Positions 35,060 to 44,558 are shown, counted from the first letter of the stretch. The stretch is 64,000 bases of DNA from Kumtagia sp044326205 (GCF_044326205.1 NZ_JBIRCY010000003.1:62001-126000); one strand, 5' to 3'. The notes: generated by a model from the letters alone, not told the origin. Program-made: numbers and translations.

Positions 35060-37858
35060 ATGTATCGCCAATTCCTCAAGGCGGCCGCCGACGCCACTGC
35101 CGGTTCGACTTCTCAAAAGCTGACGCCTGGCATCATCCGGTTCACGCTCGAATATCGTGACGTCCCCGACCCGGAAATGACGAGGAGAAAGCTCGCTGAG
35201 GTCATCGGCAGCGATTGTTTCGCTTACTTCCCGCTTCCGCCCGGGGAGGATCCGCTCGTTCATGTCCTGCAATTCCCCGGCGTGATCCGCCGCCAGTCCG
35301 CCGGCTTCCTCTTCGACGTCGCGCAGAATCTCGTTGATGATTGCGGACTGGTCTCCTGCGTTCCGGACGTCGATCCGGGCTGGATCACGGACGATGAGCT
35401 CGGCCACTTCCCGCCGGAATCGGTGGGCGGCATCGTCTGGACGCTGTGCAAGTCGCACGCGCCGCCGCCGCCGGCGGCGCGCTGGGCCGTCTCGGCCGTG
35501 AAGGCGGACAAGGCCTGGGCAACCTTCGGCACCACCGGCCAGGGCATCGTGATCGGTCAGCCGGATACGGGGGTGGCCGACCACCGCGAGCTGGACGGTG
35601 CGATCGACATCCGCAGAGGCACGGATATCCTCGCCGGGGGCGGCATGCCGATCGATCCGCTGTGGCCGACGATGGGGTCTCCCGGCCATGGCACGGCCAC
35701 ATCGAGCGCGGTGGTGAGCCAGCCGTCGCTGGAGATCGTCGGCGTCGCGCCTGGTGCTACCCTTGTGCCGATCCGCTGCGTCGATTCCGCTATTATCGGC
35801 AGCGGCGCCGCCGTCGCCGCCGCGATCGACCACGCCCGCCTGACGGGATGCGACATCATCTCGATGAGCATCGGCGGGCCGATAGAAGGCGCGGACGTGC
35901 GCCGCGCCATCGAGCGGGCGGTCAAGGCCGATATGATCGTGCTCGCCGCCGCCGGCAATTGCGTGCACGCGGTCGTATACCCCGCCTGGGACGCCAACGT
36001 CATCGCCGTCGCGGGCGTGGATTTCAATGATCGGCCCTGGAAAGGGTCGTCGCGCGGCCCCAAGGTCGACGTTTCCGCACCAGCCGAGAATGTCTACGTG
36101 GCGCGGCGGCGCTGGCCGTCCGATACCGACAAGTCGCTTGTCGAGCCGGGCCAGGGCACGTCCTTCGCGGTTGCCATAGCCGCCGGCTGCGCGGCGTTGT
36201 GGCTGGCCAGGCACTCGCCGGACGCGGTCCGGGCAGAGGCGCGCAAACGGGGCGTGACTGTCCAGGAACTGTTTCGCTCGGCGATCAGGAAGACGGCACG
36301 CAAGCCCGGCCAATGGCCTTCGAAATCCATGGGCACCGGCGTCGTCGACGCCGAGCAACTGCTTGGTCTGCCGCTCGCCGAGATTCCGAAACCGTCGATG
36401 TCGAGCAACGCCAATCCGGGGCAGTCGATTCTGGATGCGACGGACAACCCTCAGCGCTTTGCCGCCGAAGCGGGCTTTCTTGCGCTCGATCGGGGCCAGC
36501 GGACGGACCCGAAACGCGTCGGCGCGCTCGAAAGCGCCGCCGCACCCCGTCCCAGCAGGGCGTTAGCGGCGGCCGTCAAAAGTACAGCGGCGGCTCTGCT
36601 CGAACCCGGATCGGCACCGACGGCAGCGACGCCTCTTACCGCCTTCGTCGGTCCACGCACGCCTTCGTCAGGACTTCTTCCGCAACGCCCCCTCCTCCAG
36701 GAAGGCGCTGCTGCTCTGCCGATTGCCGCTCGCACGACGCTCGCCTGTTCGGGCAAGAAGGACATGCTCGATCGTATCGAGAGGGCCCTTAAACGCTATG
36801 ACACGCGGATGGACTCGACGGAAAAGGCGCGGAACGCTCGCGACGAAATGATGTCCCACGCCGAGCGAGTCGTCGATGCCTGGACCCGCGGCTCGGACAT
36901 TCCAACCGAGTCGACCGGCGCGGCGCGCGCAACGGCGGAAGCGATCGTGCGCCTGACGGACAGGCCGGCGCTCAAGGTCGTCGCCGGCATGATCGATCCG
37001 CACGACCCCCAACTCGAATCCTGGGCGGACGATCTCGGTCCGCCGAGGACGGTTCTGAAACCACTGATCGACGCGGTCGGCCGCATCGATATCGACGGGC
37101 CGGACGGCCACACACATGTCGGGACCGGAACAGTCATCGCCAAGGGCCTCGTCATGACCAACCGTCATGTGGTCGAGGCCTTTTCCGAGCCGATCCCGTC
37201 CGCCAATGGACGCCAGAAATTTCTTCTCAATGCTAGGGTCTCGATCTGCTTCGACGAGGCGGCGAAGGACGAGGCTCGCCGGTTCGTCATCAAGAGTGTG
37301 CTGACCGCCGGCCCCTGGAAGATCGGCGAGGTCGCGGATGTCGGCAAACTGGACATCGCCGTCCTTGAAGTGGAAACGACCAACGCGGCCGGAGCAGACC
37401 TCCCGCGTCCGGCTCCCTCGGGGCCGCTCTTCACGGAATCGGCCGGGCAATCCAAGCTCGTCGTCGTCGGCTATCCGGCCAGGCCCGGACTTTCGTCCAC
37501 CGTCGATCCCGACACCGGCGAAGCGTCGACCGATATCTGGGACCGCTTCCGGGAACTGTTCGGCGACGAATACGGGACCAAATATCTCAGCCCCGGCCGG
37601 ATCGTGAACAAACCGGGCGAGATTGTCGGCGATCAGCGCAGCTGGGCGCTGAGTCACGACGCGACGATGCTTGCCGGCAATTCAGGCGCTCCGATCATCA
37701 GCCTGCGCAATCCCTATCGCATAGGCGGCCTGCATTTCGGCGGTCAGACACTGCGCCAGAACCTTGCCCACGACCTCTCCGGTATCCGCACCGAAGTCCG
37801 AGACGAAACGCAACTGCTCGACCTGACCGCTTTCGGAGGTTTTTTCGACGGCGCATGA
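35060..37858 (+). CDS. Double protease: subtilisin-like (S8) and trypsin-like (S1/V8) domains in one protein
   Basis: A 932-residue protein with two complete serine-protease triads. The N-terminal 130 residues may be a prodomain. The S8 domain has Asp169 (GQPDTGVADH), His210 (SPGHGTATSS), the oxyanion Asn300 (LAAAGN) and Ser368 (GQGTSFAVA). After a linker rich in alanine and proline and a helical stretch (about 570-640), a trypsin-like domain carries His703 (MTNRHVVEAF), Asp765 (KLDIAVLEV) and Ser875 (LAGNSGAPI). No signal peptide or membrane segment is visible, so it is probably cytosolic, which is unusual for these folds and recalls protease effectors of bacterial conflict systems. It starts after AGGAAG and stands alone between promoter regions. 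Confidence 0.88.
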   Translation: MYRQFLKAAADATAGSTSQKLTPGIIRFTLEYRDVPDPEMTRRKLAEVIGSDCFAYFPLPPGEDPLVHVLQFPGVIRRQSAGFLFDVAQNLVDDCGLVSCVPDVDPGWITDDELGHFPPESVGGIVWTLCKSHAPPPPAARWAVSAVKADKAWATFGTTGQGIVIGQPDTGVADHRELDGAIDIRRGTDILAGGGMPIDPLWPTMGSPGHGTATSSAVVSQPSLEIVGVAPGATLVPIRCVDSAIIGSGAAVAAAIDHARLTGCDIISMSIGGPIEGADVRRAIERAVKADMIVLAAAGNCVHAVVYPAWDANVIAVAGVDFNDRPWKGSSRGPKVDVSAPAENVYVARRRWPSDTDKSLVEPGQGTSFAVAIAAGCAALWLARHSPDAVRAEARKRGVTVQELFRSAIRKTARKPGQWPSKSMGTGVVDAEQLLGLPLAEIPKPSMSSNANPGQSILDATDNPQRFAAEAGFLALDRGQRTDPKRVGALESAAAPRPSRALAAAVKSTAAALLEPGSAPTAATPLTAFVGPRTPSSGLLPQRPLLQEGAAALPIAARTTLACSGKKDMLDRIERALKRYDTRMDSTEKARNARDEMMSHAERVVDAWTRGSDIPTESTGAARATAEAIVRLTDRPALKVVAGMIDPHDPQLESWADDLGPPRTVLKPLIDAVGRIDIDGPDGHTHVGTGTVIAKGLVMTNRHVVEAFSEPIPSANGRQKFLLNARVSICFDEAAKDEARRFVIKSVLTAGPWKIGEVADVGKLDIAVLEVETTNAAGADLPRPAPSGPLFTESAGQSKLVVVGYPARPGLSSTVDPDTGEASTDIWDRFRELFGDEYGTKYLSPGRIVNKPGEIVGDQRSWALSHDATMLAGNSGAPIISLRNPYRIGGLHFGGQTLRQNLAHDLSGIRTEVRDETQLLDLTAFGGFFDGA

Positions 37859-38541
37859 CAGTTGCGCGGCATTTGGCGGCAGCCGGAACCGGAAACGGTG
37901 GCCGCGATCGAGGCGCATGTCGAGCAAGGATGCCTCGGCCGAGCAGGTAGCGCGGCACAGTTAGAATAATGGAGCGCAACAACTTGCCACGCAGATTGAA
38001 GGCTCTGCGCTGTCCAGCTCGACGAGACGCGCGGCGCCGCAAAGCTTGATGCGATTGCGAGCGTAAATCGCAAACTGGCGGGGCCGTGTCGTCCGAAGCA
38101 GCCGTTTCGCGCGCCCTGCTTACCTCCCGTCAAACAGGTTCGAGCAATCCTGTCATCGATGGCGACAGGCGGCAGACCGCCGGGCAGGCCGGCGCCTGGA
38201 AAGGGCAGCGTCGTCCCGGCAGACGCCGGCGGCAGACGGCGTCGCGGCTGCGCATCGGGTCGTGCGAAGACATGCACCTTGGCGGCAAGAAAACCCTGCG
38301 GGGATTCTCCGGCATCTCCATCCTCCTCGCATATCGCGGCGGCGCCGAATTTCGGCCAATGACAGACGGAGCCGCCCGGCAGTTGGGGACGCCGAGCGGC
38401 TCCGTTGCTGCGCGACCAAGGTCAGACAGTCGCGCAAGGAAAATTATCTGCTCCCGCAGGACCGTGCTCCGAACGCATCGGTCAGTGTCACGGCGGAAAC
38501 GGCCTCTTGCGAAGCGGCCGAACGGACTTTTGCGGTCGCTC
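37859..38541. other. Gap of about 680 bases with only coding-like fragments
   Basis: No convincing gene. Short coding-like pieces occur in different frames: plus-strand PEPETVAAIEAHVEQG (about 37890-37930) followed soon by a stop, and AVQLDETRGAAKLDAIASV (about 38010-38070) in a frame then open to 38546 but with arginine-rich, unlikely composition. This looks like decayed coding sequence. Confidence 0.35.
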
Positions 38542-38593
38542 CGTGAATTCATCGTGAGTTGGCGCCGCCGTTTCGATTCACGGTGAATTCACG
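38542..38593. promoter_or_regulatory. Mirrored TTCACG direct repeats upstream of the peroxidase gene
   Basis: On the plus strand TTCACG occurs at 38577-38582 and 38588-38593, spaced 11 bases as in the amidase and MBL promoters. On the opposite strand a second pair points the other way: TTCACG (complement of 38542-38547) and CTCACG (complement of 38553-38558), also 11 bases apart. The peroxidase ATG is 222 bases downstream of the rightward pair. The leftward pair faces the 37.9-38.5 kb gap, where I see no intact gene. Confidence 0.6.
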
Positions 38594-38814
38594 CAGCGCG
38601 GGTGAAGATCGCTGCACTCGCGGGGAATGGGGATCTAAAACTCCATGACTCTTGCGAACGACAGGGGTTTCGACGGCATCGGCAGATCGCTTCATGGCAT
38701 TGCAGGACGCGCGCCAGGCGATCTTGATTGTCGAAACGCTTCGCTACTACACTCTCGACCAGGCGGTGGACGCCGGTCCAGAGACCTTGATTGGGCAGTC
38801 CGTCGGGAGGGAAC

Positions 38815-40629
38815 ATGGGCGAGCACGGGGGAGTAAGGGGAGCCAGCCTCGCCGATGCGCGGCCGATTCAGCGAGAACGTGTGGCGGCACGTGCGGGGGC
38901 TGGCGGGGGGGCAGCCATATTGGCTTTCGCGCCGGCAGCGCTCGCCGAAGCGCCGGACGCGGTTCCCACACGCTTCCGCAATTTCGCAAGGGAGGGCTAT
39001 GCCGATCCGGCCGAAACCTATTTCGGCCTGGGCGATGCATGGGCGACCCAGACCATGTTCGCCAAGCTGGCGCGTCGTCTCGCCAAGCCGCATCTGTTCA
39101 AGGACGGCGTGTCGTCCGACAAGGCGACCAATTTCAACCGGAAGATTCCAGCCGGCTACACCTATCTGGCCCAGTTCGCCGCGCACGACGTGATCCGCAA
39201 CTCGGCGATTTCCGCGAGCCTCTCCTCGGCGGAGCAGGAGCGCCGCAATCTGCGGGAGCGGCCTCTGCTGCTGGAGGCTCTCTACGGGGCGGGCCCGGTA
39301 TTCAGCGAATTCCTGTACGAGTTGCCGAAGAAGGGTGACGGCTACCGCACCATGCTCAGGACCGGTTCGATCGGCAAGCGGCCCGCTTCGGCGCCCAAAC
39401 CTCCCGAGGGCGCCTGCCCGTTCCCGCATCGCGACATTCCCCGGTTCCGGCAGTCCGACATGAGCGATGGCGTGAAGTCCGGCCCGCCGGACATGCTCAT
39501 TCCCGACGAGCGCAACGACGACAATGCGATGGTCGCGCAGGTCACCGCGCTGTTCCATCATGTTCACAATGCGGTGGTGACCGCCTTGCGGGCGCTGCCC
39601 GACATGCCGCCGTCGGATCAGACGGGGCCGCGGGGTTTGCATCTTTTCGAGAATGCGCGGCGCGTCACCACGGCGCTCTACCGCAACATCGTCAGGAACG
39701 ACCTGCTCCGCAAGCTACTGCTCCCGTCGGTGCTGCAGCGCTACGATGCCTCGGGCTTCAGACCGCTGGCCGATATCGATGCAGCGGGGATACCGCTCGA
39801 ATTCTCGCATGCGGCGTACCGGCTCGGCCATTCGATGGTGCGCATGTCCTACGTGTTCAACGACGAGCATCCGGAGGGCGAAGGCGTCCGCGACGTGCTA
39901 AGGACGACCTCGGCGCGCCGGCCTCACAAGCTGCCCCCCGCCACCAATTGGATCGCCGACTGGTCGAATTTTTTCGAGATCGGCAAATCCAAACCGCAGC
40001 CGAGCCGCCGCATCGGACCGTGCTTCAATGACGTGATGATCTCCAACGGCGACTTTGCCAACCAGCTTGTCGGGCCGGACGGCACCGAGCTGCTCGACCC
40101 CGCGCAGTTGTCGGCGGAGGATCGGGCGAAGCTCCCGAATACAAATTACTCTGGCCTGCTGCTTCGCGACCTGGTCCGCGGGACCGTCGGAGGCCTGCTT
40201 ACGCTCCAGGCGCTGATCGACGCGCTGCCGCCGGCGATCCGCGACGGAGCGCCGCTGCTCGCTGATCCTGACCGGCGAGCAGCGGCGCTGCGAAGCTGGC
40301 TGTCCGGCACGGACGTCGCCTTTTCCGAAAGCGAGCTCGACCATCTCTCCGGCAATCCGCCCCTCATTCTCTGGCTGCTCTTCGAGGCCGCGGAAGACGC
40401 CAACGGCTGTAGTCTGGGAACGCTGGGGTCCGTCCTCGTCGGAGACGTCTTCGCCGCAGGCCTTTCCGCGTCGGCCGACGAGATCGAATCCGACCCGGCG
40501 ACGAAAGTGCTGCTGCAACTGCTCTTCCCCGGCGGCGCCCCGCGGAAGATGCCGGGCCTCATCACCTTCACGGCCAAGGTGCTCGGCCTGGAGAACGCGA
40601 CGCCCAGCTTCGTCACCCTGTCCGACTAA
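38815..40629 (+). CDS. Animal-type heme peroxidase (peroxidase-cyclooxygenase superfamily)
   Basis: A 604-residue heme peroxidase of the animal type, rare in bacteria. The distal histidine is at about residue 124 (LAQFAAHDVIRN, matching the family QFxxHD motif), the catalytic/HN region is PDERNDDN...FHHVHN near 230-252, and the proximal heme-ligand histidine is at about 339 (AYRLGHSMVRM). These enzymes use hydrogen peroxide to oxidise halides or organic substrates. The N-terminus has an alanine-rich hydrophobic run ending LAEAPDA near residue 47 that could be a signal peptide. The ATG at 38815 has GGGAGG four bases upstream. The next gene, 26 bases on, is probably co-transcribed. Confidence 0.87.
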   Translation: MGEHGGVRGASLADARPIQRERVAARAGAGGGAAILAFAPAALAEAPDAVPTRFRNFAREGYADPAETYFGLGDAWATQTMFAKLARRLAKPHLFKDGVSSDKATNFNRKIPAGYTYLAQFAAHDVIRNSAISASLSSAEQERRNLRERPLLLEALYGAGPVFSEFLYELPKKGDGYRTMLRTGSIGKRPASAPKPPEGACPFPHRDIPRFRQSDMSDGVKSGPPDMLIPDERNDDNAMVAQVTALFHHVHNAVVTALRALPDMPPSDQTGPRGLHLFENARRVTTALYRNIVRNDLLRKLLLPSVLQRYDASGFRPLADIDAAGIPLEFSHAAYRLGHSMVRMSYVFNDEHPEGEGVRDVLRTTSARRPHKLPPATNWIADWSNFFEIGKSKPQPSRRIGPCFNDVMISNGDFANQLVGPDGTELLDPAQLSAEDRAKLPNTNYSGLLLRDLVRGTVGGLLTLQALIDALPPAIRDGAPLLADPDRRAAALRSWLSGTDVAFSESELDHLSGNPPLILWLLFEAAEDANGCSLGTLGSVLVGDVFAAGLSASADEIESDPATKVLLQLLFPGGAPRKMPGLITFTAKVLGLENATPSFVTLSD

Positions 40630-40655
40630 GTCGCTACCTCATAGGAGACCAACAA

Positions 40656-41057
40656 ATGCCAGATCCTGTCGACGATCCTACAGCGCTGCCCGCACCGATG
40701 AAAATCCTGAATTTCCGTGAGACCGGGATGAAGGTCGTGCAATGGGCCCAGGATCCCAGCACGCGTCCACGCGACCTCGCCGAATTCAAGCAGCAGCTCG
40801 CCGGCCTCGTGCAGGTTCCTGATCGGTTCAAGGAAATCCAGATCATGCAGGGCTACGATCACGTCTTCTTCCTGCGGCTGCCACCCAAGAATCAGGTTAC
40901 GAAATCTCACGAGCAGCTTGCCAACGAGACCGATGATCTGAATGAATATGGCATTCCGGATTTCTACTTCGACGCGATCAACAATCCGGACGACTTCAAG
41001 CGCGAGGATTTTTTCTTTTCACGCATCGCCGACTACACGATCCGCGGCTGCCGCTGA
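40656..41057 (+). CDS. Small protein co-transcribed with the heme peroxidase
   Basis: A 133-residue protein I do not recognise, starting 26 bases after the peroxidase stop with AGGAG before its ATG. It is rich in aspartate, phenylalanine and tyrosine, with segments EIQIMQGYDHVFFLRLPP near residue 70 and GIPDFYFDAINNPDDF near residue 100, and ends in TIRGCR. No signal peptide. Its 3' end overlaps the end of the convergent BTAD regulator gene by 39 bases. A partner, inhibitor or substrate of the peroxidase is possible but unproven. Confidence 0.65.
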   Translation: MPDPVDDPTALPAPMKILNFRETGMKVVQWAQDPSTRPRDLAEFKQQLAGLVQVPDRFKEIQIMQGYDHVFFLRLPPKNQVTKSHEQLANETDDLNEYGIPDFYFDAINNPDDFKREDFFFSRIADYTIRGCR

Positions 41058-43160
41058 CCGCGGCCTTCGCACGGTGACGCTGCGGCGATCACGCGACACA
41101 GGCAAGCCGGCGATCTCGAGGCCCCGCCGCAGATTGGCGTAGACGCGGGGCTTGGCGATCGGAAAGCTCTGCAGCAGCCATCGCGTGATCCTGTCGTCGT
41201 CTGGCGCCGGTTTCGCGAACCAGTTCGCCCGAACCAGCGCCAGGAATTTCCCGGCCTCGTCCCGCGCAGCCTCCACGTCTCCGGTCAGCGCACAGGCAGC
41301 GGCTTTCCAGGCCCGGATGTAGAAGACGATATCCTCGGCTCGGTCGGCAGCCTCGACGCTTCCGGCGAAATCGCCGAGGATGAATCGCACACCGGCCTGA
41401 TAGCTCCAATGCAGCTTCGAGACGCCAAGGCCGATGTCGAGGGCGGCTTTGGAGAGCCGCTCGGCATTTTCGAGATCGTCGCAATAGGCAAGGCCCAGGG
41501 ATGCGGATACGAGCGTCCATGGGTCGTTGGCATTGAGGTCGCAGGCCAGCAGAAAGTTGAGGCCGGCTTTGTCCGGGATGCCGTTCATCGCGTAGGACCA
41601 CGCCAGATGGAGTTGGGTCCGCGAATCGATTGGATCAAGCTCGACGGCGATCTTGGCCAGACGCAGTGCTTCCGCGTGATCTTCCTCCGAGCGTAACAGG
41701 CCGGGAAAGATCAGGTGGCGCGAATTGAGGATCCCGGCAATGCCGGAATAGGCGGGGGCGAAATGCGGAGCGTCCTGGATGATCGACCGGAATAGCGCTT
41801 CTGCCTTGGCTTCGTCCTCGGGCCGCCACCGGAATATCATCTCCTGTCCCTTCAGCCACCGGTCGAACTGATCGAGCGACAGGTCGGGGATGCTCGATAT
41901 GCGGGTCAGGCTTTCCGACGACATGCTGACGTCGAGCGCAATGGCGATGCGCCGGATGATGCTCTGCTGCGTGGTGAACCACGCCGTCGCTTCGATCGAG
42001 AACTGCTCGCTCCAGATGAAACGGCCGTTGCTCATGTCCTTCAGGGTGAGGATGAAGCGCAGCGAAGCGCGCTCCTCGAAAGCAGCCGCCTCGATCAGGA
42101 AGGCCGGCCTGCGTACGTCCGGCGGCATTTTCCCGTCGAGGTCGAGTACAGCCCAGTCGCGGAACCTGACCAGCGAGGCAACGAGTTCGTGGCGCAGCAG
42201 GCGCGCCGAGGCCAGCGCCGGCGAAGTCGAGACGCCGGTCGTTTCGAAGTCTCCGACGAAAAGGAAATAAGCCTCGGACGGCTTCGGCTGCGCCCCCGGG
42301 ACGGCGATCAGGTTGAGAGCCGCGGCGCCGCGCTCCTGGCCTGATCGCGGCACGACCAGGTCATTGGATTGTCGCGGCGGCCCGATCCGTCCCATCTTGA
42401 TCTCGAGAACGAGGTCCTTTGTCTTGTCCGAAGGCTCGCTGTCGAACTCCTCGTCCAATATGTCCCACAACGCCTTGTAGAGCCGCAGGGCGCCCGCCGT
42501 GTCGCCGAGACGGGCCGAGGCCTCCATGGCCGCCCGGCAGCCCACCTCGTTCGTCGGATCGAGGTTCAGCAGCGCCAGTCCGGCCTGCCGCAACTGGGGA
42601 AGATCCGGCGCTGCCGCCGCGAGCGCTTCCAGATTGCCGACGAGTTCGTTCTGGATGCATTGGCGCTGAACAAGAAGCCATGCCCGGAAGGCCGGATCGA
42701 GATCCTCGAAGCCAGCCAGGAAGGTTTCCGGAAGGCGGTCGCGATTGAGGAATACCGAATGGATTGCGCCCGCCTTCAGCCCGTCTCGAATATCGCGCAG
42801 ATCGATTCGAACCTGCGGCAGTTGAAGAGTCACGCTGAGGCGGTCGGCGACGAAAGGCGGCTCGGCGAAGCCTGACAGGCAGGTCCTGAGATCGCTGATC
42901 GTCTGCCGCAGCGACGCCCGCGCCCTCTCCTCGGTCGATTCGCTCCACAACAGGCCTGCCAGCCGCTCGCGGCTCTCGGAGCCGTGCGTCGTGTTCGCAA
43001 GGTAGGCAAGCAGGGCCATCGATTTGCGATTGACGATGGCTACTTCCGTGCCGGCAAAATCGAATGCCGGTTTGCCAAAAGTGGTCAGCCCGTACATGGC
43101 GCTCGTACTTCCGGACATGTCTTGCCGCCCCAATTCGCCAAGCAGGATTTTGTGCTGCAT
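41019..43160 (-). CDS. BTAD/SARP-type transcriptional regulator with TolB-like and TPR regions
   Basis: A 713-residue regulator. The N-terminus is a winged-helix DNA-binding domain followed by a bacterial transcriptional activator domain (LAGLLWSESTEERARASLRQ near residue 73, then the helical part with LDPTNEVGCRAAMEASARLG near 200). About residues 290-420 resemble the TolB-like region of CadC/adenylate-cyclase-type regulators (FIWSEQF), and the rest is tetratricopeptide-like repeats. SARP proteins activate operons by binding direct repeats about 11 bases apart, exactly the pattern seen before three genes of this island. The ATG at 43160 has GGGAG five bases upstream; the gene follows ycaO by 33 bases. 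Confidence 0.84.
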   Translation of the reverse strand: MQHKILLGELGRQDMSGSTSAMYGLTTFGKPAFDFAGTEVAIVNRKSMALLAYLANTTHGSESRERLAGLLWSESTEERARASLRQTISDLRTCLSGFAEPPFVADRLSVTLQLPQVRIDLRDIRDGLKAGAIHSVFLNRDRLPETFLAGFEDLDPAFRAWLLVQRQCIQNELVGNLEALAAAAPDLPQLRQAGLALLNLDPTNEVGCRAAMEASARLGDTAGALRLYKALWDILDEEFDSEPSDKTKDLVLEIKMGRIGPPRQSNDLVVPRSGQERGAAALNLIAVPGAQPKPSEAYFLFVGDFETTGVSTSPALASARLLRHELVASLVRFRDWAVLDLDGKMPPDVRRPAFLIEAAAFEERASLRFILTLKDMSNGRFIWSEQFSIEATAWFTTQQSIIRRIAIALDVSMSSESLTRISSIPDLSLDQFDRWLKGQEMIFRWRPEDEAKAEALFRSIIQDAPHFAPAYSGIAGILNSRHLIFPGLLRSEEDHAEALRLAKIAVELDPIDSRTQLHLAWSYAMNGIPDKAGLNFLLACDLNANDPWTLVSASLGLAYCDDLENAERLSKAALDIGLGVSKLHWSYQAGVRFILGDFAGSVEAADRAEDIVFYIRAWKAAACALTGDVEAARDEAGKFLALVRANWFAKPAPDDDRITRWLLQSFPIAKPRVYANLRRGLEIAGLPVSRDRRSVTVRRPRSAAAADRVVGDA

Positions 43161-43193
43161 GTCACTCCCGAACAAGCCGGGGAAGCGGATGCC

Positions 43194-44558
43194 TCAAAGC
43201 AGATCGATATTGTCGACAGGTAATGGCTTTTGCAACCAGCCTGCCGCTGCGTTAGCGACTCCGGCACCAAGAATGCGCGACGGATAGGGCCGCAACCCCG
43301 GCACAACCACCCGTGCCACCGGAATGCCGAATGCCGGCCGGGTCAAATCGACGGCATAGGCATGCAAGCCATTGAAAGTGAGCCGATCGAGCGTTTCAGC
43401 GAGGACATTCGCCTGCGCCGGCGAATCACCGCTGCGCAGCGACATCGAACCGAGAAAGCCGGCCGTAACGCCGGGACGGTCGACTGAAATGCCTCCGGCG
43501 CGGCGTTCCTGCGCGAGATCGGCTTCGGTCAGCGCGTCGGGGGGGAGGTGAGGGAGCTTGGCCGACGCCACCTCCCGCCCGAATTCCATCTGGCACATTT
43601 CAACGATCGCCCCCCGGCAGGCGCGTGCCGCGTCGAGATGGCAGGCATAGCCGCCGGCGAACCGTCCTCCGGACCGGTCGAACGATACTGCGGCAACACA
43701 GGGAATGCCGATATCTCCCGATATGTCGAGCAGCGTCGTGATTCGCTGCCGACTGTCCCGCCTGGCTTTGGCAAGGAATTCCAACGCCCCCAGCTCGGCC
43801 AGGATTTCGAGCGCTATGGGGCCGCCGCCACGCCCGCCTTTCCACCACATCGCCACGGCGTCGCGCTCGATGAGTTCGAACAGGGCGGAGGCAACCGCGG
43901 CGGCCCAGGTCGGTCCGGCCGCGCAGCCGCTGCTCAAGGCGAAGCGCTCGTCGCCGGGCCGCACCAACGCTGAATCGCGCACCACGATGTTCGCGGGCAG
44001 CCATTGCGTTGTATTGTCGCACATGTCCTTGGCGGCGATCCAGTCGATGCCATCCGGCGCGGCGGCGCCGGCAAGATCGAGCAGCGACTTCGTGACGGCG
44101 TCGCCGTTCCATGCTGCGGCACCCAGAGATGAGCCGACTACGATCTCGTCAGCTTCGTGCCGGAACTGCGACAGATATTCGACGCCCTCCCCCACGCAGG
44201 CCTCGAAAGCCTGCCGGGGCGTTTCTCCTGCGCCGACGAGGCTTGCCCGAAGTTCCGTTGCCCCGGGGCGGGCAGCGCCTGGATCGGCGGTTCCACCGAA
44301 GAACGTCAGGCCAGGCGCGGTGCGGGAGTGCAGCCTGAACAGGTTGAAGCCTACAGCGGCGCGAAGCAGCGCCACGCGATTTTGCGTCGTCGCCTCGGCA
44401 ACATCCGCATGCGCCCCGACCGGCACATAGTCGAAAACATCAAGGAACTTCTCGATCCTGGCGACCAGTGCGGCATCGAGACCGCGCTCTCCGGAGAGAT
44501 ACCGGGCCGCCGGCTCGAATATGCCCTGGCTCCCTTTGGTCTCCAGCGGTCGATCCAT
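43194..44558 (-). CDS. YcaO-domain protein (ATP-dependent cyclodehydratase/thioamidation type)
   Basis: A 454-residue YcaO-fold protein. YcaO enzymes use ATP to activate peptide backbone amides, forming azolines, thioamides or macro-amidines in ribosomal peptides, or methylthiolating ribosomal protein S12. The two ATP/Mg-binding segments are visible as GAGETPRQAFEACVGEGVEYLSQF near residue 120 (shown in part) and SALFELIERDAVAMWW near residue 225; the C-terminus ends PLPVDNIDLL rather than a proline-alternating tail. No E1-like or TfuA partner is nearby. The start is uncertain: ATG 44558 gives a typical length, while an ATG at 44672 would add a cysteine-rich extension. It leads a two-gene unit with the BTAD regulator. 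Confidence 0.82.
   Translation of the reverse strand: MDRPLETKGSQGIFEPAARYLSGERGLDAALVARIEKFLDVFDYVPVGAHADVAEATTQNRVALLRAAVGFNLFRLHSRTAPGLTFFGGTADPGAARPGATELRASLVGAGETPRQAFEACVGEGVEYLSQFRHEADEIVVGSSLGAAAWNGDAVTKSLLDLAGAAAPDGIDWIAAKDMCDNTTQWLPANIVVRDSALVRPGDERFALSSGCAAGPTWAAAVASALFELIERDAVAMWWKGGRGGGPIALEILAELGALEFLAKARRDSRQRITTLLDISGDIGIPCVAAVSFDRSGGRFAGGYACHLDAARACRGAIVEMCQMEFGREVASAKLPHLPPDALTEADLAQERRAGGISVDRPGVTAGFLGSMSLRSGDSPAQANVLAETLDRLTFNGLHAYAVDLTRPAFGIPVARVVVPGLRPYPSRILGAGVANAAAGWLQKPLPVDNIDLL

Noticed and set aside
38692..39642. 316-codon minus-strand frame opposite the peroxidase
   Set aside because: Shadow of a gene with intact heme-peroxidase motifs.
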